Positions 26,975-35,471 of a stretch of 64,000 bases of DNA are shown here, one piece after another (within the stretch, counting starts at the first letter, position 1; every line of letters begins with the position of its first letter). The stretch lies in the NCBI GenBank assembly GCA_041687115.1, contig JAWLCP010000004.1, forward strand, positions 1-64,000, written 5' to 3'. Made by a program: the position numbers and the translations under genes. The stretch comes from SKLM01 sp041687115 (lineage in GTDB: Bacteria; Chloroflexota; Anaerolineae; B4-G1). The notes below the pieces were generated by a model. That model saw only the letters and a list, made by a program, of their open reading frames with translations, was not told the DNA's origin and made no database searches.

Positions 26975-28267
26975 ATGCCTAGAAGCCCTGTCGGAATGAG
27001 CGCTTTTGTCCTCCGCGTGGCTCTGTGTCTTGCGGTGGCGAGCGGGTGCGCGGCGCCCCAGCTCACTGCTACGCTCACACCGTCGATCGCATCGACGACG
27101 GTGGTCACTGCCGCCTCCTCCCCAGCGGACGGCGGCGCGGATGTCGATTCCGGCGGAACCCCTGAATCCGGCAGCGGTGGAGGCGGTGCACCGACCACCG
27201 CGCAGCAGACCGGCTCCCTGGTGCTTCTCGGAACCGTGGTCGACGGGACCGGCTCTGAACCGCTGCCAGACGCGGCCCTGGTGATCCAGGGGCAGCGTAT
27301 CGTCGCCGTGGGGCCGCGGGCTGAGGTTGAGATTCCCCTCGGCGCCCAGGTCATCGACCTGCCCGGCGCCACCATCCTGCCGGGCCTGATCAACGCCCAC
27401 GTCCACAACGCCTACAACGTCTCTAACCTGGAAACCTGGGCTGCAGCTGGGGTGACCACGGTGCGCGATCTCGGTGCGCCCGGCGGAGGCAACTACCTGG
27501 CGAGGCGCGCCCGGCTGACCGATGATCCCCGGCACGCTCGTCTCGTCGCCGGCGGCCCGCTGGTGACCGTCCCCGATGGTTATCCCATCGCCGGCAACGG
27601 CTTTCCGTCTCTGACTGTGGCCTCGCCTGAGGACGCCCAGGAGAAGATAAACCAGCTCATCGACGACGGTGCCGATGTCATCAAGATCACCCTCACGTCG
27701 GGGGCGGCGCCGAGCCTGTCGGCGGAGGAGGCGTCCGCCATCGTGGAGACCGCCCACGCGCGGGGTATCCCGGTCACGGCCCACGCGACGACGGCCAAGG
27801 ATCTGAAGCGCGCCCTGGATGCCGGCGTGGACGATGTGGCCCACATAGCGACGGACCGCGTGTCCGGCAGGCTCATCCGGCGCATGGTCGCAGCCGACGT
27901 CTCCTGGGTGCCGACGCTGGCCATCCTGGAGGGCAGAGGGGTGGGCAACCTGCGCCGCTTCCTGAAGGCCGGTAGGCGGGTGGCGCTGGGCACCGACGCA
28001 GGTTATCTGGACGGCGTCGAGATCGGCCCGCCGGTCAACGAACTCGAGGCGCTGGAGCTGGCCGGCATGACGCCTATGCAGATCATCGTGGCCGCCACGC
28101 GGAACGCGGCCCTCGTATGCCGCCTCGAGGACGAGCTGGGTACCCTGGAGGTGGGTAAAATCGCCGACGTGCTGATGGTGAAGGGTGACCCGCTCGAGGA
28201 TCTGGATGCCTTGAAGGACGTGTCCCTGGTGGTGCATCAGGGTGTGGTCATTCGACAAGAAGAGTAG
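26975..28267 (+). CDS. Amidohydrolase family lipoprotein
   Basis: A 430-aa protein. The leader ends in a lipobox-like LAVASGC (Cys25), followed by a Ser/Thr/Gly-rich linker (30-75), then a metal-dependent amidohydrolase domain: GLINAHVHNAY (HxH ligands), VIKITL with the usual Lys, AHATTAKD, ALDAGVDDVAHI and LGTDAGY (Asp), ending in the PLEDLDALKD strand region. The subgroup resembles imidazolonepropionase/prolidase-like enzymes that cut amides or cyclic imides. It is probably anchored outside the cytoplasmic membrane. ATG 26975 is used; ATG 26996 would give a shorter leader. It follows the lactam/amide-hydrolase operon. Confidence 0.87.
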   Translation: MPRSPVGMSAFVLRVALCLAVASGCAAPQLTATLTPSIASTTVVTAASSPADGGADVDSGGTPESGSGGGGAPTTAQQTGSLVLLGTVVDGTGSEPLPDAALVIQGQRIVAVGPRAEVEIPLGAQVIDLPGATILPGLINAHVHNAYNVSNLETWAAAGVTTVRDLGAPGGGNYLARRARLTDDPRHARLVAGGPLVTVPDGYPIAGNGFPSLTVASPEDAQEKINQLIDDGADVIKITLTSGAAPSLSAEEASAIVETAHARGIPVTAHATTAKDLKRALDAGVDDVAHIATDRVSGRLIRRMVAADVSWVPTLAILEGRGVGNLRRFLKAGRRVALGTDAGYLDGVEIGPPVNELEALELAGMTPMQIIVAATRNAALVCRLEDELGTLEVGKIADVLMVKGDPLEDLDALKDVSLVVHQGVVIRQEE

Positions 28268-28386
28268 CCCAGGGGATAGGACTTGCGCAGCAATTCTGCA
28301 TCATCGCCGTTGGCGGGATGCGGCGAGGTGACTCTCCGGGAGCCGTTGAGTTGCCGCTTGGTCGGGCACCTGGTGGAGAAGGACAG

Positions 28387-29396
28387 ATGACCACCGATGA
28401 GCGGGCCATCACGGTGCCCGGGGCACCGTCCATCTCCGGGCTGGCGTTTCGCCGTTTCCGTGGTGAGCCCGACTATCCGATTATGGTGGCCATCCTGAAC
28501 GCCTGCGACGCCGCGGACGGGCTGGACCATGTCAGCACCATGGACGAGATCGCCCACGCGTTCGCCCACCTGAGGAACTGCGATTCACGGCGGGACATGC
28601 TACTCGCCGAGATCGACGGGGAGACCGTCGCCTTCAGCCGCGTATCCTGGTCGCAGCAGGGCACGGGTGAACGTCTGTACAAGTGCTATGGCTTCGTGCA
28701 CCCCGACTAGCGGCGCCGGGGGCTCGGCACCGCGATGCTGCGCTACAATGAGCATCTCCTACGGAACATCGCTCGCGGGCATCCCGCGGAAATCCCTACG
28801 TTCCTCCGAGTCTGGGCAGCCGACACGGAGGTCGGTGCCCTGGCCCTGTACGCCAGCGTCGGCTACAGGGCCGTGCGGTACATCATTGAGATGATCCGCC
28901 CCATCAGCGCGCCCGTGCCGAACGCGCCGCTGCCGGTGGGTCTGGAGGTGCGGCCGGTCAAGCCGGGCCATATTCGCGCCATCTGGGAGGCCAGGTGCGA
29001 GGCGGGCCGCGACCACTGGGGCTACGTGGAGCCCAGCGACGATGACTACGAGCGCTGGGCTTCGGACCCGCTCTTCGCCCCGGAGCTGTGGAAGGTGGCC
29101 TGGGAAGGCGACCAGGTGGCGCGGGCATGGTGCTCAATTGGGTCGACGGGGAGGAAAACGACACATTCCAGCGCCAGCGTGGCTACACGGAAGGCATCCT
29201 GGTGCGGCGATTCTGGCGGCGGCGCGGCCTGGCTCGCTGCCTTCTGGTGCGGAGCATCGAGATGTTCCGGCAGACGGGTATGGAGGAGACCACCCTGCGT
29301 GTGGACACGCAGAACCCTTATGGCGCCCTGCGGCTCTACGAAAGCATGGGCTACCGGGAGGTCCGCCGGCACGCTTTCTTCAACAAGGAAATGTAG
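28387..29396 (+). pseudogene. Double-GNAT acetyltransferase, broken by a stop and a frameshift
   Basis: Two GNAT domains in tandem, as in mycothiol synthase-like proteins. The first is cut by TAG at 28708-28710 directly before RRRGLGTAMLRYNE, the acetyl-CoA loop; in the family this position is often Trp, so TGG to TAG is likely. The frame then continues through the second domain until about 29130, where it shifts; the rest (VLNWVDGEEN to RHAFFNKEM, with WRRRGLARCLL as second acetyl-CoA loop) is in another frame. The start at 28387 has GGAGAAGG upstream. With two lesions the gene is inactive unless both are assembly errors. Confidence 0.85.
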
Positions 29397-29552
29397 CCGC
29401 CGGGCAGTCCGTGACGGTGGTCGCTGTGGTGACGTAGCAGGATAGATCGTTTCTCATCAGAGAGTGTGCAGCGGTTGCCTTTCTCGGACGGGCACTGGAC
29501 GACAGCCTGATCGAAGTGCAGGGCGGGGCGGTGCGTCGACGGAGACGCGAAG

Positions 29553-29582
29553 TTGGCGCTCACCATCAATCTACGCTATGAT
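29553..29582 (+). promoter_or_regulatory. Predicted promoter of the Eis-like gene
   Basis: TTGGCG (29553-29558), 18-bp spacer, TATGAT (29577-29582), 47 bases before the GTG at 29630. Confidence 0.5.
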
Positions 29583-29629
29583 CGTGCGGGAGAAACGACC
29601 AACACAGAGACGGATCCAGGGAGGCTAAC

Positions 29630-30817
29630 GTGACTCAGACGACCATCCGCCGGATGTCCACCGAAGAGGTACTGGGGCCGCTGTTCCGGCTGACCAGCTA
29701 CTCGCTCCACCCCTCGCCCCCGTTTCGCGACGAGGACGACTGGGCGGACATCATCCGCGGGCGGAAGGGCGTCGTCTACTTCGCCATGCTCGAGGGCGAT
29801 GAAGCAGTCGCCACCGTGGCGGGCTCGGCGATGACGCAGCAGGTGCGCGGGGAGCTGTACGACGCGAGCGGCGTGTGGGGCGTGGTCACCGACCCGGCCG
29901 CCCGCGGCAAAGGCTACTGCCGGCGCCTGATCGCCAGTCTGTTGGCCGCGCACCGCGACGAGGGGCGGCCGCTTTCGTGCCTCTACCCCTTCCGGGCCTC
30001 GTTCTATGAGAGACTCGGCTACGTGAAGTTGCCCCTTCCGCTCAGGGTCAGATTCGACCCGAAGGTGCTGCTGCCCCTGCTGAAGAAAGACCTGGGCGGA
30101 GAGGTCGAATTGATGCTGATCGGCGACGGCTACGACACCTATCGGTCCTATCTGTCGAGGCTGCAGCGACGCATCCACGGCATGGCCATGTTCGTCCACG
30201 GCGAGAAGGAGCGGGCCCAGAGGACGAACCGGTCGTGGCTGGCGGTGGCGAAGGTAGATGGAGAGGTTGTCGGACTGATGCTGTACCGCCTCGAAGGGCA
30301 GGAGGTCACCCAGTTCACACTGCGAGCCCATCGCTTCTACTACGACAACAGTCGGGCTAAGTACTTGCTTCTGCAGTGGATATCACGCCACGTCGACCAG
30401 GCCAGCGAGGTCGAGCTCTGGCTGTCCCCCTTCGAGCGGCCAGAAACCTGGCTCGCCGACCTGCACGTCTCCGCTGAGTCCTTCGCGCGGGGACCGATGG
30501 GACGGGTGGTCGACGTGGCCGGTCTGGCGGGGATGGAGATTGGGCCGGGTCGCTTCACGGCCCGGGTCAGTGACCCCCTCTGCCCCTGGAACGAGGCGGT
30601 GTGGCGATTTGAGACCGAGGATGGACGGCTGCGGGTTGGCCCCGGGAACCAGGCCGACTCCGAGCTCACCATCCAGGCGATGGCCGCGCTCATCTACGGG
30701 ACCCACGACCCGGCCGACTTCGTCTTCCGCAACTGGGGCGACCCGCCAGAGGCACTGCGGGCCACGATGCGGACTATGTTCCCTCCCCAAGTGCCCTATC
30801 TGCACGAGATGTTTTGA
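29630..30817 (+). CDS. Eis-like GNAT N-acetyltransferase
   Basis: A 395-aa protein with the Eis architecture: N-terminal GNAT domain with acetyl-CoA loop VVTDPAARGKGYCRRLI, LYPFRASFYERLGY, a second GNAT-like domain (about 150-290) and a C-terminal SCP2-like domain (300-395), ending in the free carboxylate PYLHEMF, as in Eis where the terminal residue takes part in catalysis. Eis enzymes acetylate amines including aminoglycosides. GTG 29630 has GGAGG upstream. It is intact, unlike the GNAT gene just before it. Confidence 0.9.
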   Translation: MTQTTIRRMSTEEVLGPLFRLTSYSLHPSPPFRDEDDWADIIRGRKGVVYFAMLEGDEAVATVAGSAMTQQVRGELYDASGVWGVVTDPAARGKGYCRRLIASLLAAHRDEGRPLSCLYPFRASFYERLGYVKLPLPLRVRFDPKVLLPLLKKDLGGEVELMLIGDGYDTYRSYLSRLQRRIHGMAMFVHGEKERAQRTNRSWLAVAKVDGEVVGLMLYRLEGQEVTQFTLRAHRFYYDNSRAKYLLLQWISRHVDQASEVELWLSPFERPETWLADLHVSAESFARGPMGRVVDVAGLAGMEIGPGRFTARVSDPLCPWNEAVWRFETEDGRLRVGPGNQADSELTIQAMAALIYGTHDPADFVFRNWGDPPEALRATMRTMFPPQVPYLHEMF

Positions 30818-31056
30818 GCAGGATGCCGCCACTTGGAAGCATCCGTTGGGAGATGAGATGTCTGTGGAAGTGGGTGACATATCCAATAGAGGAATCATCG
30901 TGGTCAGATCGGCCAGGACCGTTCGGGATACTCAATAGTTAGCCAGTCAAGGGGAAGATACTCCAAGACTACTCCAGTGGAGACTAAGGGCGAACGTCTC
31001 CTATCATATTCGCCCCCTCGATTGCGGAGTGACAGTGCCCAAAGGAGAGAAGCATA

Positions 31057-32061
31057 GTGCGTCAGGTTGAGATAGTAGGCTCATACTATGAACTAGGCTT
31101 GAAGTATGGGAGGTTCGTAGCTGAGAACAAGCTAGACTGGTGGTGGAAACAGCCAACTGAGTCCGCTCTCGCGCCTGTCAAGGAATGTGAGCGTGAGATC
31201 GCAGTCCACGCTCCAGGGTTACTGGAAGAAATCAAGGGCATCGCTGAGGCCTGCGAGAGTGACTATGACCTGGTCCTGGCCAACATGACGGTGAGCTACT
31301 GGGAGCTGTCTGCCTGCAATGTCGTTGCTGTCTCCGGAAATCAATGTCGACATGGTAGGACGATCTTTGCGCGCAATCATGACTGGCTTGATGAGGATCA
31401 AGAGTGGGTGACCTGTTTCAGAACGCATGCCAGTACCGGCCTACGGCACATCGGATTTGGATTCGCAGATGTGGGACGATCTGGTGGCGTCAATCAAGAG
31501 GGGCTCGCGATCTCTAGCGCCGCGATTTGATATCTGAACAAGCCAAAACCTGGTCTCCGGTCTCACCTCGCTACACGCTGGGTACTGGACACATACTCAG
31601 ACACACGGAGCGCGGTGGACTATCTTGAGCGAATCCCCCATTACGAGGCCGTGTCGTTCTTGATTGCAGACAAGGAGGGACATATCGCTCGCGTGGAGGC
31701 CGCGCCTGAAGGCGTAGACGTTGCCTTGACCCAGGACGGCATGCTTGCAGCCATCAACTTAATCCAATCGGAAGGGATGGAGCACCTTGAACGCATTGCT
31801 GAGGAAGGATACATTGTCTATCGACACAAGGCGCGCATTGCGGCCTGGTACGACCACCACAAAGGCCAGATTGACCTGCATACTGCAAAGAGGCTATGCA
31901 GCGACCACGAGATCGGTCTTTGCGATCATGGCGAGACCAGGTCTGAGCCCTTCGGCACGATCTATTCCTGGGTCGCTGAGCTAGGCACAGGTGAAATTCA
32001 CGTCGCTCACGGAAGACCATGCGAGAACGAGTACAAGGTTATCGAGCTTGAAGTGTCATAG
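31057..32061 (+). pseudogene. Peptidase C45/acyltransferase family gene with an internal TGA
   Basis: A 334-codon frame interrupted only by TGA at 31528-31530. The part before it has the C45 features: GSYYELGLKYG, the probable nucleophile Cys in LSACNVVAV, then GRTIFARNHDW and GGVNQEGLAISS. The part after the stop continues in the same frame with RSHLATRWVLDTYSD and ends normally at 32061. Proteins of this family process or transfer acyl groups on amides (isopenicillin N acyltransferase-like). TGA serves as an ordinary stop elsewhere in the window, so recoding is unlikely. GTG 31057 has AAAGGAGAG. GC content is visibly lower than in neighbours. Confidence 0.85.
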
Positions 32062-32211
32062 TGAATGCCGAGGTGATGACCCATATGCCCCAGTTGGGTG
32101 TCGTGAATGGTTCAGGTCAGCTTTCAGAACTTCCCGCCGACGCAAAGCAGAAACAAGATTGAGATGAAGAGAATGAGAAAAGCAGTAGATAGACTAAGTA
32201 AGGAGGCAACC

Positions 32212-32724
32212 GTGGAACCGAAGATCATCAAACAAGGCGAGATGACCATCGTCGGCATGGTCTACTATGGCAACCCCTTCAAAGACGTGGGGGGCGCGCC
32301 TGAGCAAAACGAGGTCGGCAAGCTGTGGACGCGATTCAGCACCTATTGGGATAGCCATAGCGAGGCGTTCAAACACGAGGTCAACCCCAGCGTGGGATGG
32401 GAATTGCACATCACCACCGACGAGTATGAGGAGACCAAAGAGTACTATGTGATGGTTGGCATAGAGGTGTCCAGAATCGAGGATCTGCCCGGGCCCATCT
32501 TTGCCAAGGTGCTCCCCGCCGGGCAATACGCGGTGTTTACGCTCGAAGGCGAGCAGATGAACAGCAACTGGGGAGATGCCATCTACAAGGAATGGCTGCC
32601 CTCATCGGTCTATGAGGAAGCCATCGGGTGCACCATCGAGCGCTATGATGAGGACCGCTTCAAAGGATGGGGCGACCCAGGCTCTGAGGTTGACATCTGG
32701 GTGCCGGTCAAGCCCAGACAGTAA
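32212..32724 (+). CDS. GyrI-like/AraC effector-binding domain protein
   Basis: A 170-aa stand-alone effector-binding (GyrI-like, SHS2-fold) protein: IVGMVYYGNPF, FKHEVNPSVGWELH, YYVMVGIEVSRIEDLP, GQYAVFTLEG and the terminal VDIWVPVKP are typical. The frame is open back to 32107, but GTG 32212 has a perfect AAGGAGG six bases before it, so I take that start. No helix-turn-helix is present. Such proteins bind small hydrophobic molecules or inhibit gyrase. It lies in the low-GC patch and may be horizontally acquired. Confidence 0.82.
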   Translation: MEPKIIKQGEMTIVGMVYYGNPFKDVGGAPEQNEVGKLWTRFSTYWDSHSEAFKHEVNPSVGWELHITTDEYEETKEYYVMVGIEVSRIEDLPGPIFAKVLPAGQYAVFTLEGEQMNSNWGDAIYKEWLPSSVYEEAIGCTIERYDEDRFKGWGDPGSEVDIWVPVKPRQ

Positions 32725-32734
32725 AGGACTGAGG

Positions 32735-33091
32735 ATGGGGCTCTCTTCGCCTGACAGTGTGAATGGATCCGAGGAACCGCGTGAACCGAGTGTGGTGAGC
32801 ATACTGCTGAGGCTTATGGCCTATGTGCTCATTCTAGCGGCGATCTTGCTTGCGTCTGCTGGTCGCTTGGACTGGGTGATGGGTTGGATCTACATGGCTC
32901 CTTATGCTTGTGTGACCGTCTTCGGTGTGCTCGTTGTGCCGCTAGACCCAGGATTGATTGAAGAACGCACCCGGATCAACGAGGGGACGAAGGAGTGGGA
33001 CAAGCGCATCTCGGTCGTTGGACGTGCGCTATACCCTTCGGCTCAAGCGCAGGCGGGTGGTCACGATCATCGGGGAGTGGGCCCTAGATAG
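32735..33091 (+). pseudogene. Truncated isoprenylcysteine/PEMT-type methyltransferase gene
   Basis: The first 96 codons look like the N-terminus of a small membrane methyltransferase family: two helices, GRLDWVMGWIYM, then PLDPGLIEERTRI and KEWDKRISVVG. After about 33022 the frame goes into unrelated residues and the DNA becomes the tail of yjbQ. The catalytic C-terminal half is missing. The break coincides with the left edge of the duplicated yjbQ-tail/hydrolase/element block, so insertion of that block probably destroyed the gene. Confidence 0.75.
33039..33080 (+). pseudogene. yjbQ 3' remnant upstream of hydrolase copy 2
   Basis: The frame reads RLKRRRVVTIIGE, the end of a YjbQ protein, and its stop has become TGG. 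It lies 53 bases before hydrolase copy 2, almost the same distance as the remnant before copy 1. Confidence 0.7.
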
Positions 33092-33132
33092 CTGGCGGAT
33101 ACCAGGTGACCGAGAGGGAGTGGAGGTGTCTT

Positions 33133-33930
33133 ATGAGATCATTTCTGCTGCGCGAGTGGCAGGCGTTTCTGCGGTATGAGGAACTTCCCGGGGGCGCGCC
33201 ACCGATCCTCTATCTCAGCGGCCTGGGTATGCCGTCGCACGCGGTGTTTGCCGCCGTCGTGGCTCAACACGCGGTGCTGGCCGCGCGCCGCTCCGTATTC
33301 ATCGACCTTCTGGGTTGCGGCTTCAGCGATGCGCCCGACGATTTCGACTACACGCTGGAGCAGCACACGCGTACGGTGGCGATGCTGCTGGACCATCTGG
33401 GCGTAGCAGGCTGCGACGTCGCGGGGTACAGCATGGGGGGAGCGGTGGCCATCACGCTGGCGGCAACCCGTCCTGATCTCGTGTCGCGTCTGGCCCTCTT
33501 GGAGGCGAACCTCGACCCTCTCGGTCCCGGCGAAGGGGCCATCAGCACGGGGATTGCCTGTCAGACCGAGGAAGCGTTCTGTGCCGAAGGGTTCGACGAC
33601 TTGCTCGCCTTCTGTCGCCGAGGCGGGCTGGAGGGAGACGACACGGCAGCAGCTTTCGCCGGCGCGATCCAGGTGGCCGCGCCGCACGCCCTCCACCGCA
33701 GCGCCGTCCACCTGGTCCGAGCGACCAGGCCGACCATGCGGGAACGGCTGTTGGAGATGGATATGCCGCGGGCCTACATCTTCGGAGAGAAGTCACTGCC
33801 CGATCCTGACTACGATGCGCTAGCTCGCGAGGGCATCCAGGTCTTGATCGTGCCCGAGGCCGGGCACGGCATGCTCTTCGACAATCCAGCCGGCGTGGCC
33901 GAGGCTTTGATCAGCGCTCTTGCGAGCTGA
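33133..33930 (+). CDS. Alpha/beta hydrolase, copy 2 (complete)
   Basis: A 265-aa alpha/beta-fold hydrolase of normal length. Nucleophile Ser in GYSMGGAVAIT, oxyanion loop LSGLGMPS, the region IFGEKSLPDPDYD before the last strands, and catalytic His in EAGHGMLFDNPA. Nucleotide identity to copy 1 (offset 11145 bases) is about 98-99% with roughly ten differences, most near the 3' end. Here the canonical GHG is kept and the protein ends with LISALAS, which I take as the ancestral terminus. ATG 33133 has GGAGGT upstream. Substrate unknown. Confidence 0.9.
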   Translation: MRSFLLREWQAFLRYEELPGGAPPILYLSGLGMPSHAVFAAVVAQHAVLAARRSVFIDLLGCGFSDAPDDFDYTLEQHTRTVAMLLDHLGVAGCDVAGYSMGGAVAITLAATRPDLVSRLALLEANLDPLGPGEGAISTGIACQTEEAFCAEGFDDLLAFCRRGGLEGDDTAAAFAGAIQVAAPHALHRSAVHLVRATRPTMRERLLEMDMPRAYIFGEKSLPDPDYDALAREGIQVLIVPEAGHGMLFDNPAGVAEALISALAS

Positions 33931-34002
33931 GCGCCACTGGAGCAGAAGGCGCCCCGCGCCGGATACAACATTGATCGTAGGGACCGTACAACCACCGTGG
34001 AG

Positions 34003-34027
34003 AAGGGCGGTCTCCCAGACGGTCCTT
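34003..34027 (+). terminator. Hairpin of element C
   Basis: AAGGGCGGTCT pairs with AGACGGTCCTT (one G-T wobble, one G-G mismatch) around a CCC loop; only a short pyrimidine run follows (TTCTCT). Confidence 0.55.
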
Positions 34028-34056
34028 CTCTCGTACTTCGAATCCGATCTCTGTCG

Positions 34057-34086
34057 GATGACAGGGGGCCCGTTCTGTGGTAGGGT
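34057..34086 (+). promoter_or_regulatory. Predicted promoter within element C
   Basis: GATGAC, 18-bp spacer, TAGGGT; the -10 box is the most diverged of the four. The UPF0145 gene starts 103 bases downstream. Confidence 0.4.
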
Positions 34087-34188
34087 GCAAGTGGGGACAT
34101 CTGCGCTCTAGAATGTCGGGGAAGTCGGCAGAACAGTCTGGAGCCGTACTGGAAGGCATAGGGACTAGTTGTCAAGAGGGAGGCAGCC

Positions 34189-34503
34189 ATGATCGTGACG
34201 ACCACGCCCACTGTGGAGGGGCACGTGGTTGAGGAGTACCTGGGCGTCGTGACCGGCGAGGCGATCCTGGGCGTGCACATCGGCCGGGATATTCTGGCTG
34301 CGGTCACGGACATCGTTGGCGGGCGATCGGTGGAATACGAAGAGGAAGTGCGCGAGGCGCGGCAGGCAGCCCTGGAGGAGATGGCGGCCGAGGCAAGCCG
34401 CAGAGGGGGAAACGCAGTGATCGGTGTCGACATCGACTACGAAGTGATCCGCGAAGGGATGATGATGGTGGCCGCCAGCGGCACAGCGGTGAGGATCGCG
34501 TAG
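34189..34503 (+). CDS. UPF0145/YbjQ-type heavy-metal-binding domain protein
   Basis: A 104-aa protein of normal family length. Typical features are EEYLGVVTGEAILG near the start, the EEEVREARQAALEEM helix, RRGGNAVIGVDIDYEV and the terminal AASGTAVRI strand. The fold forms homopentamers; a metal-binding role is only predicted. ATG 34189 has GAGGGAGG upstream. It lies between element C and an ABC transporter operon, 34 bases before the ATPase gene. Confidence 0.9.
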   Translation: MIVTTTPTVEGHVVEEYLGVVTGEAILGVHIGRDILAAVTDIVGGRSVEYEEEVREARQAALEEMAAEASRRGGNAVIGVDIDYEVIREGMMMVAASGTAVRIA

Positions 34504-34537
34504 ACCCGCCGCTCACCCGCCATAGAGTGAGGGATCG

Positions 34538-35452
34538 ATGACCATCAACGAGTCAGCGAACCGCGTGGTCCTCATGACCAGGGGGTTGCGCAAGTCCTAT
34601 GGTCCCGTGCGAGCCCTGCGAGGCGTGGATCTAGAGGTGCGGCAGGGCGAGATCTTCGGCTTTCTCGGCCCCAACGGGGCGGGCAAGACGACTACCATCC
34701 GCTGCTTGCTGGACCTGATTCGGCCCGACGGCGGCACAGTTCGCGTCCTGGGCATAGACCCTCAGGCCGATCCGGTAGCGGTTCAGGCGCGCTGCGGCTA
34801 CCTCCCGGGCGAGCTTCGGCTGAACGACAACATGACCGCCGAGCGTCAGCTCCGGTTCTTGAGCGACATGCGGGGCGGGACGGTTGACTGGGGCTTCACC
34901 CGCGAGCTCGCCGAGCGACTTGATCTAGCTATGGGCCGACCGATCAAGAACCTGTCGAAGGGGAACAAGCAGAAGATCGGCGTGGTGCAGGCGCTGATGC
35001 ACCGTCCGGATTTGCTCTTGCTGGACGAACCGACGGCTGGTCTCGATCCGCTGATGCAGCGGGAGGTTCTGGGACTGATCGAGGAAGCCCGGGCCGACGG
35101 GGCCACGGTCTTCTTCAGCTCGCACGTCATCAGCGAGGTGCAGGCGGTGGCCGACCGCGTGGCGATGATCCGCCAGGGTGAGATCGTCGAGGTGGCCGAG
35201 ACCTGGTCTCTCATCGACCGGGCCCTGCGCCACGTGTCCATCGAGTTCAAGCGGCCGATTGGGCCTGACGCCCTTTCCGGTCTGCCGGGAGTGATCGTGC
35301 TCTCCTGGAGCGATCGCACGCGGGTCGACCTGCAGGTCAAGGGCGACATGGAAGGGCTGATCAACGCGCTGAGCGGCCTGCCGGTCCGCGACCTGGAGAC
35401 GAGCAAGCCCTCTCTGGAAGAAGTGTTCGTAAGGGCCTACGAGAAGAGCTGA
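34538..35452 (+). CDS. ABC-2 exporter ATP-binding protein
   Basis: A 304-aa nucleotide-binding subunit: Walker A GPNGAGKTT, signature LSKGNKQKIG, Walker B LLLLDEPTAGLDP, H-loop FFSSHVISEV, and a C-terminal regulatory region ending PSLEEVFVRAYE. It belongs to the CcmA-like group that powers ABC-2 permeases. The permease follows 19 bases after the stop. The N-terminal 'TRGLRKSYGPVRALRGVDL' is standard. Substrate unknown; drug or lipid export is usual in the group. Confidence 0.93.
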   Translation: MTINESANRVVLMTRGLRKSYGPVRALRGVDLEVRQGEIFGFLGPNGAGKTTTIRCLLDLIRPDGGTVRVLGIDPQADPVAVQARCGYLPGELRLNDNMTAERQLRFLSDMRGGTVDWGFTRELAERLDLAMGRPIKNLSKGNKQKIGVVQALMHRPDLLLLDEPTAGLDPLMQREVLGLIEEARADGATVFFSSHVISEVQAVADRVAMIRQGEIVEVAETWSLIDRALRHVSIEFKRPIGPDALSGLPGVIVLSWSDRTRVDLQVKGDMEGLINALSGLPVRDLETSKPSLEEVFVRAYEKS

Positions 35453-35471
35453 GGTCACAAGGGGGCGTGAC

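Larger units (their letters stand above)
33964..34086 (+). repeat. 123-nt intergenic element, copy C
   Basis: Same length and order as the other copies. Hairpin at 34003-34027 with loop CCC; promoter-like GATGAC (34057-34062) and TAGGGT (34081-34086). It starts 34 bases after hydrolase copy 2. Confidence 0.85.

Noticed and set aside
31528..31530. Selenocysteine or Trp recoding of TGA
   Set aside because: Many genes in the window end in TGA, no SECIS-like stem was seen after it, and the residue is not at the catalytic Cys.
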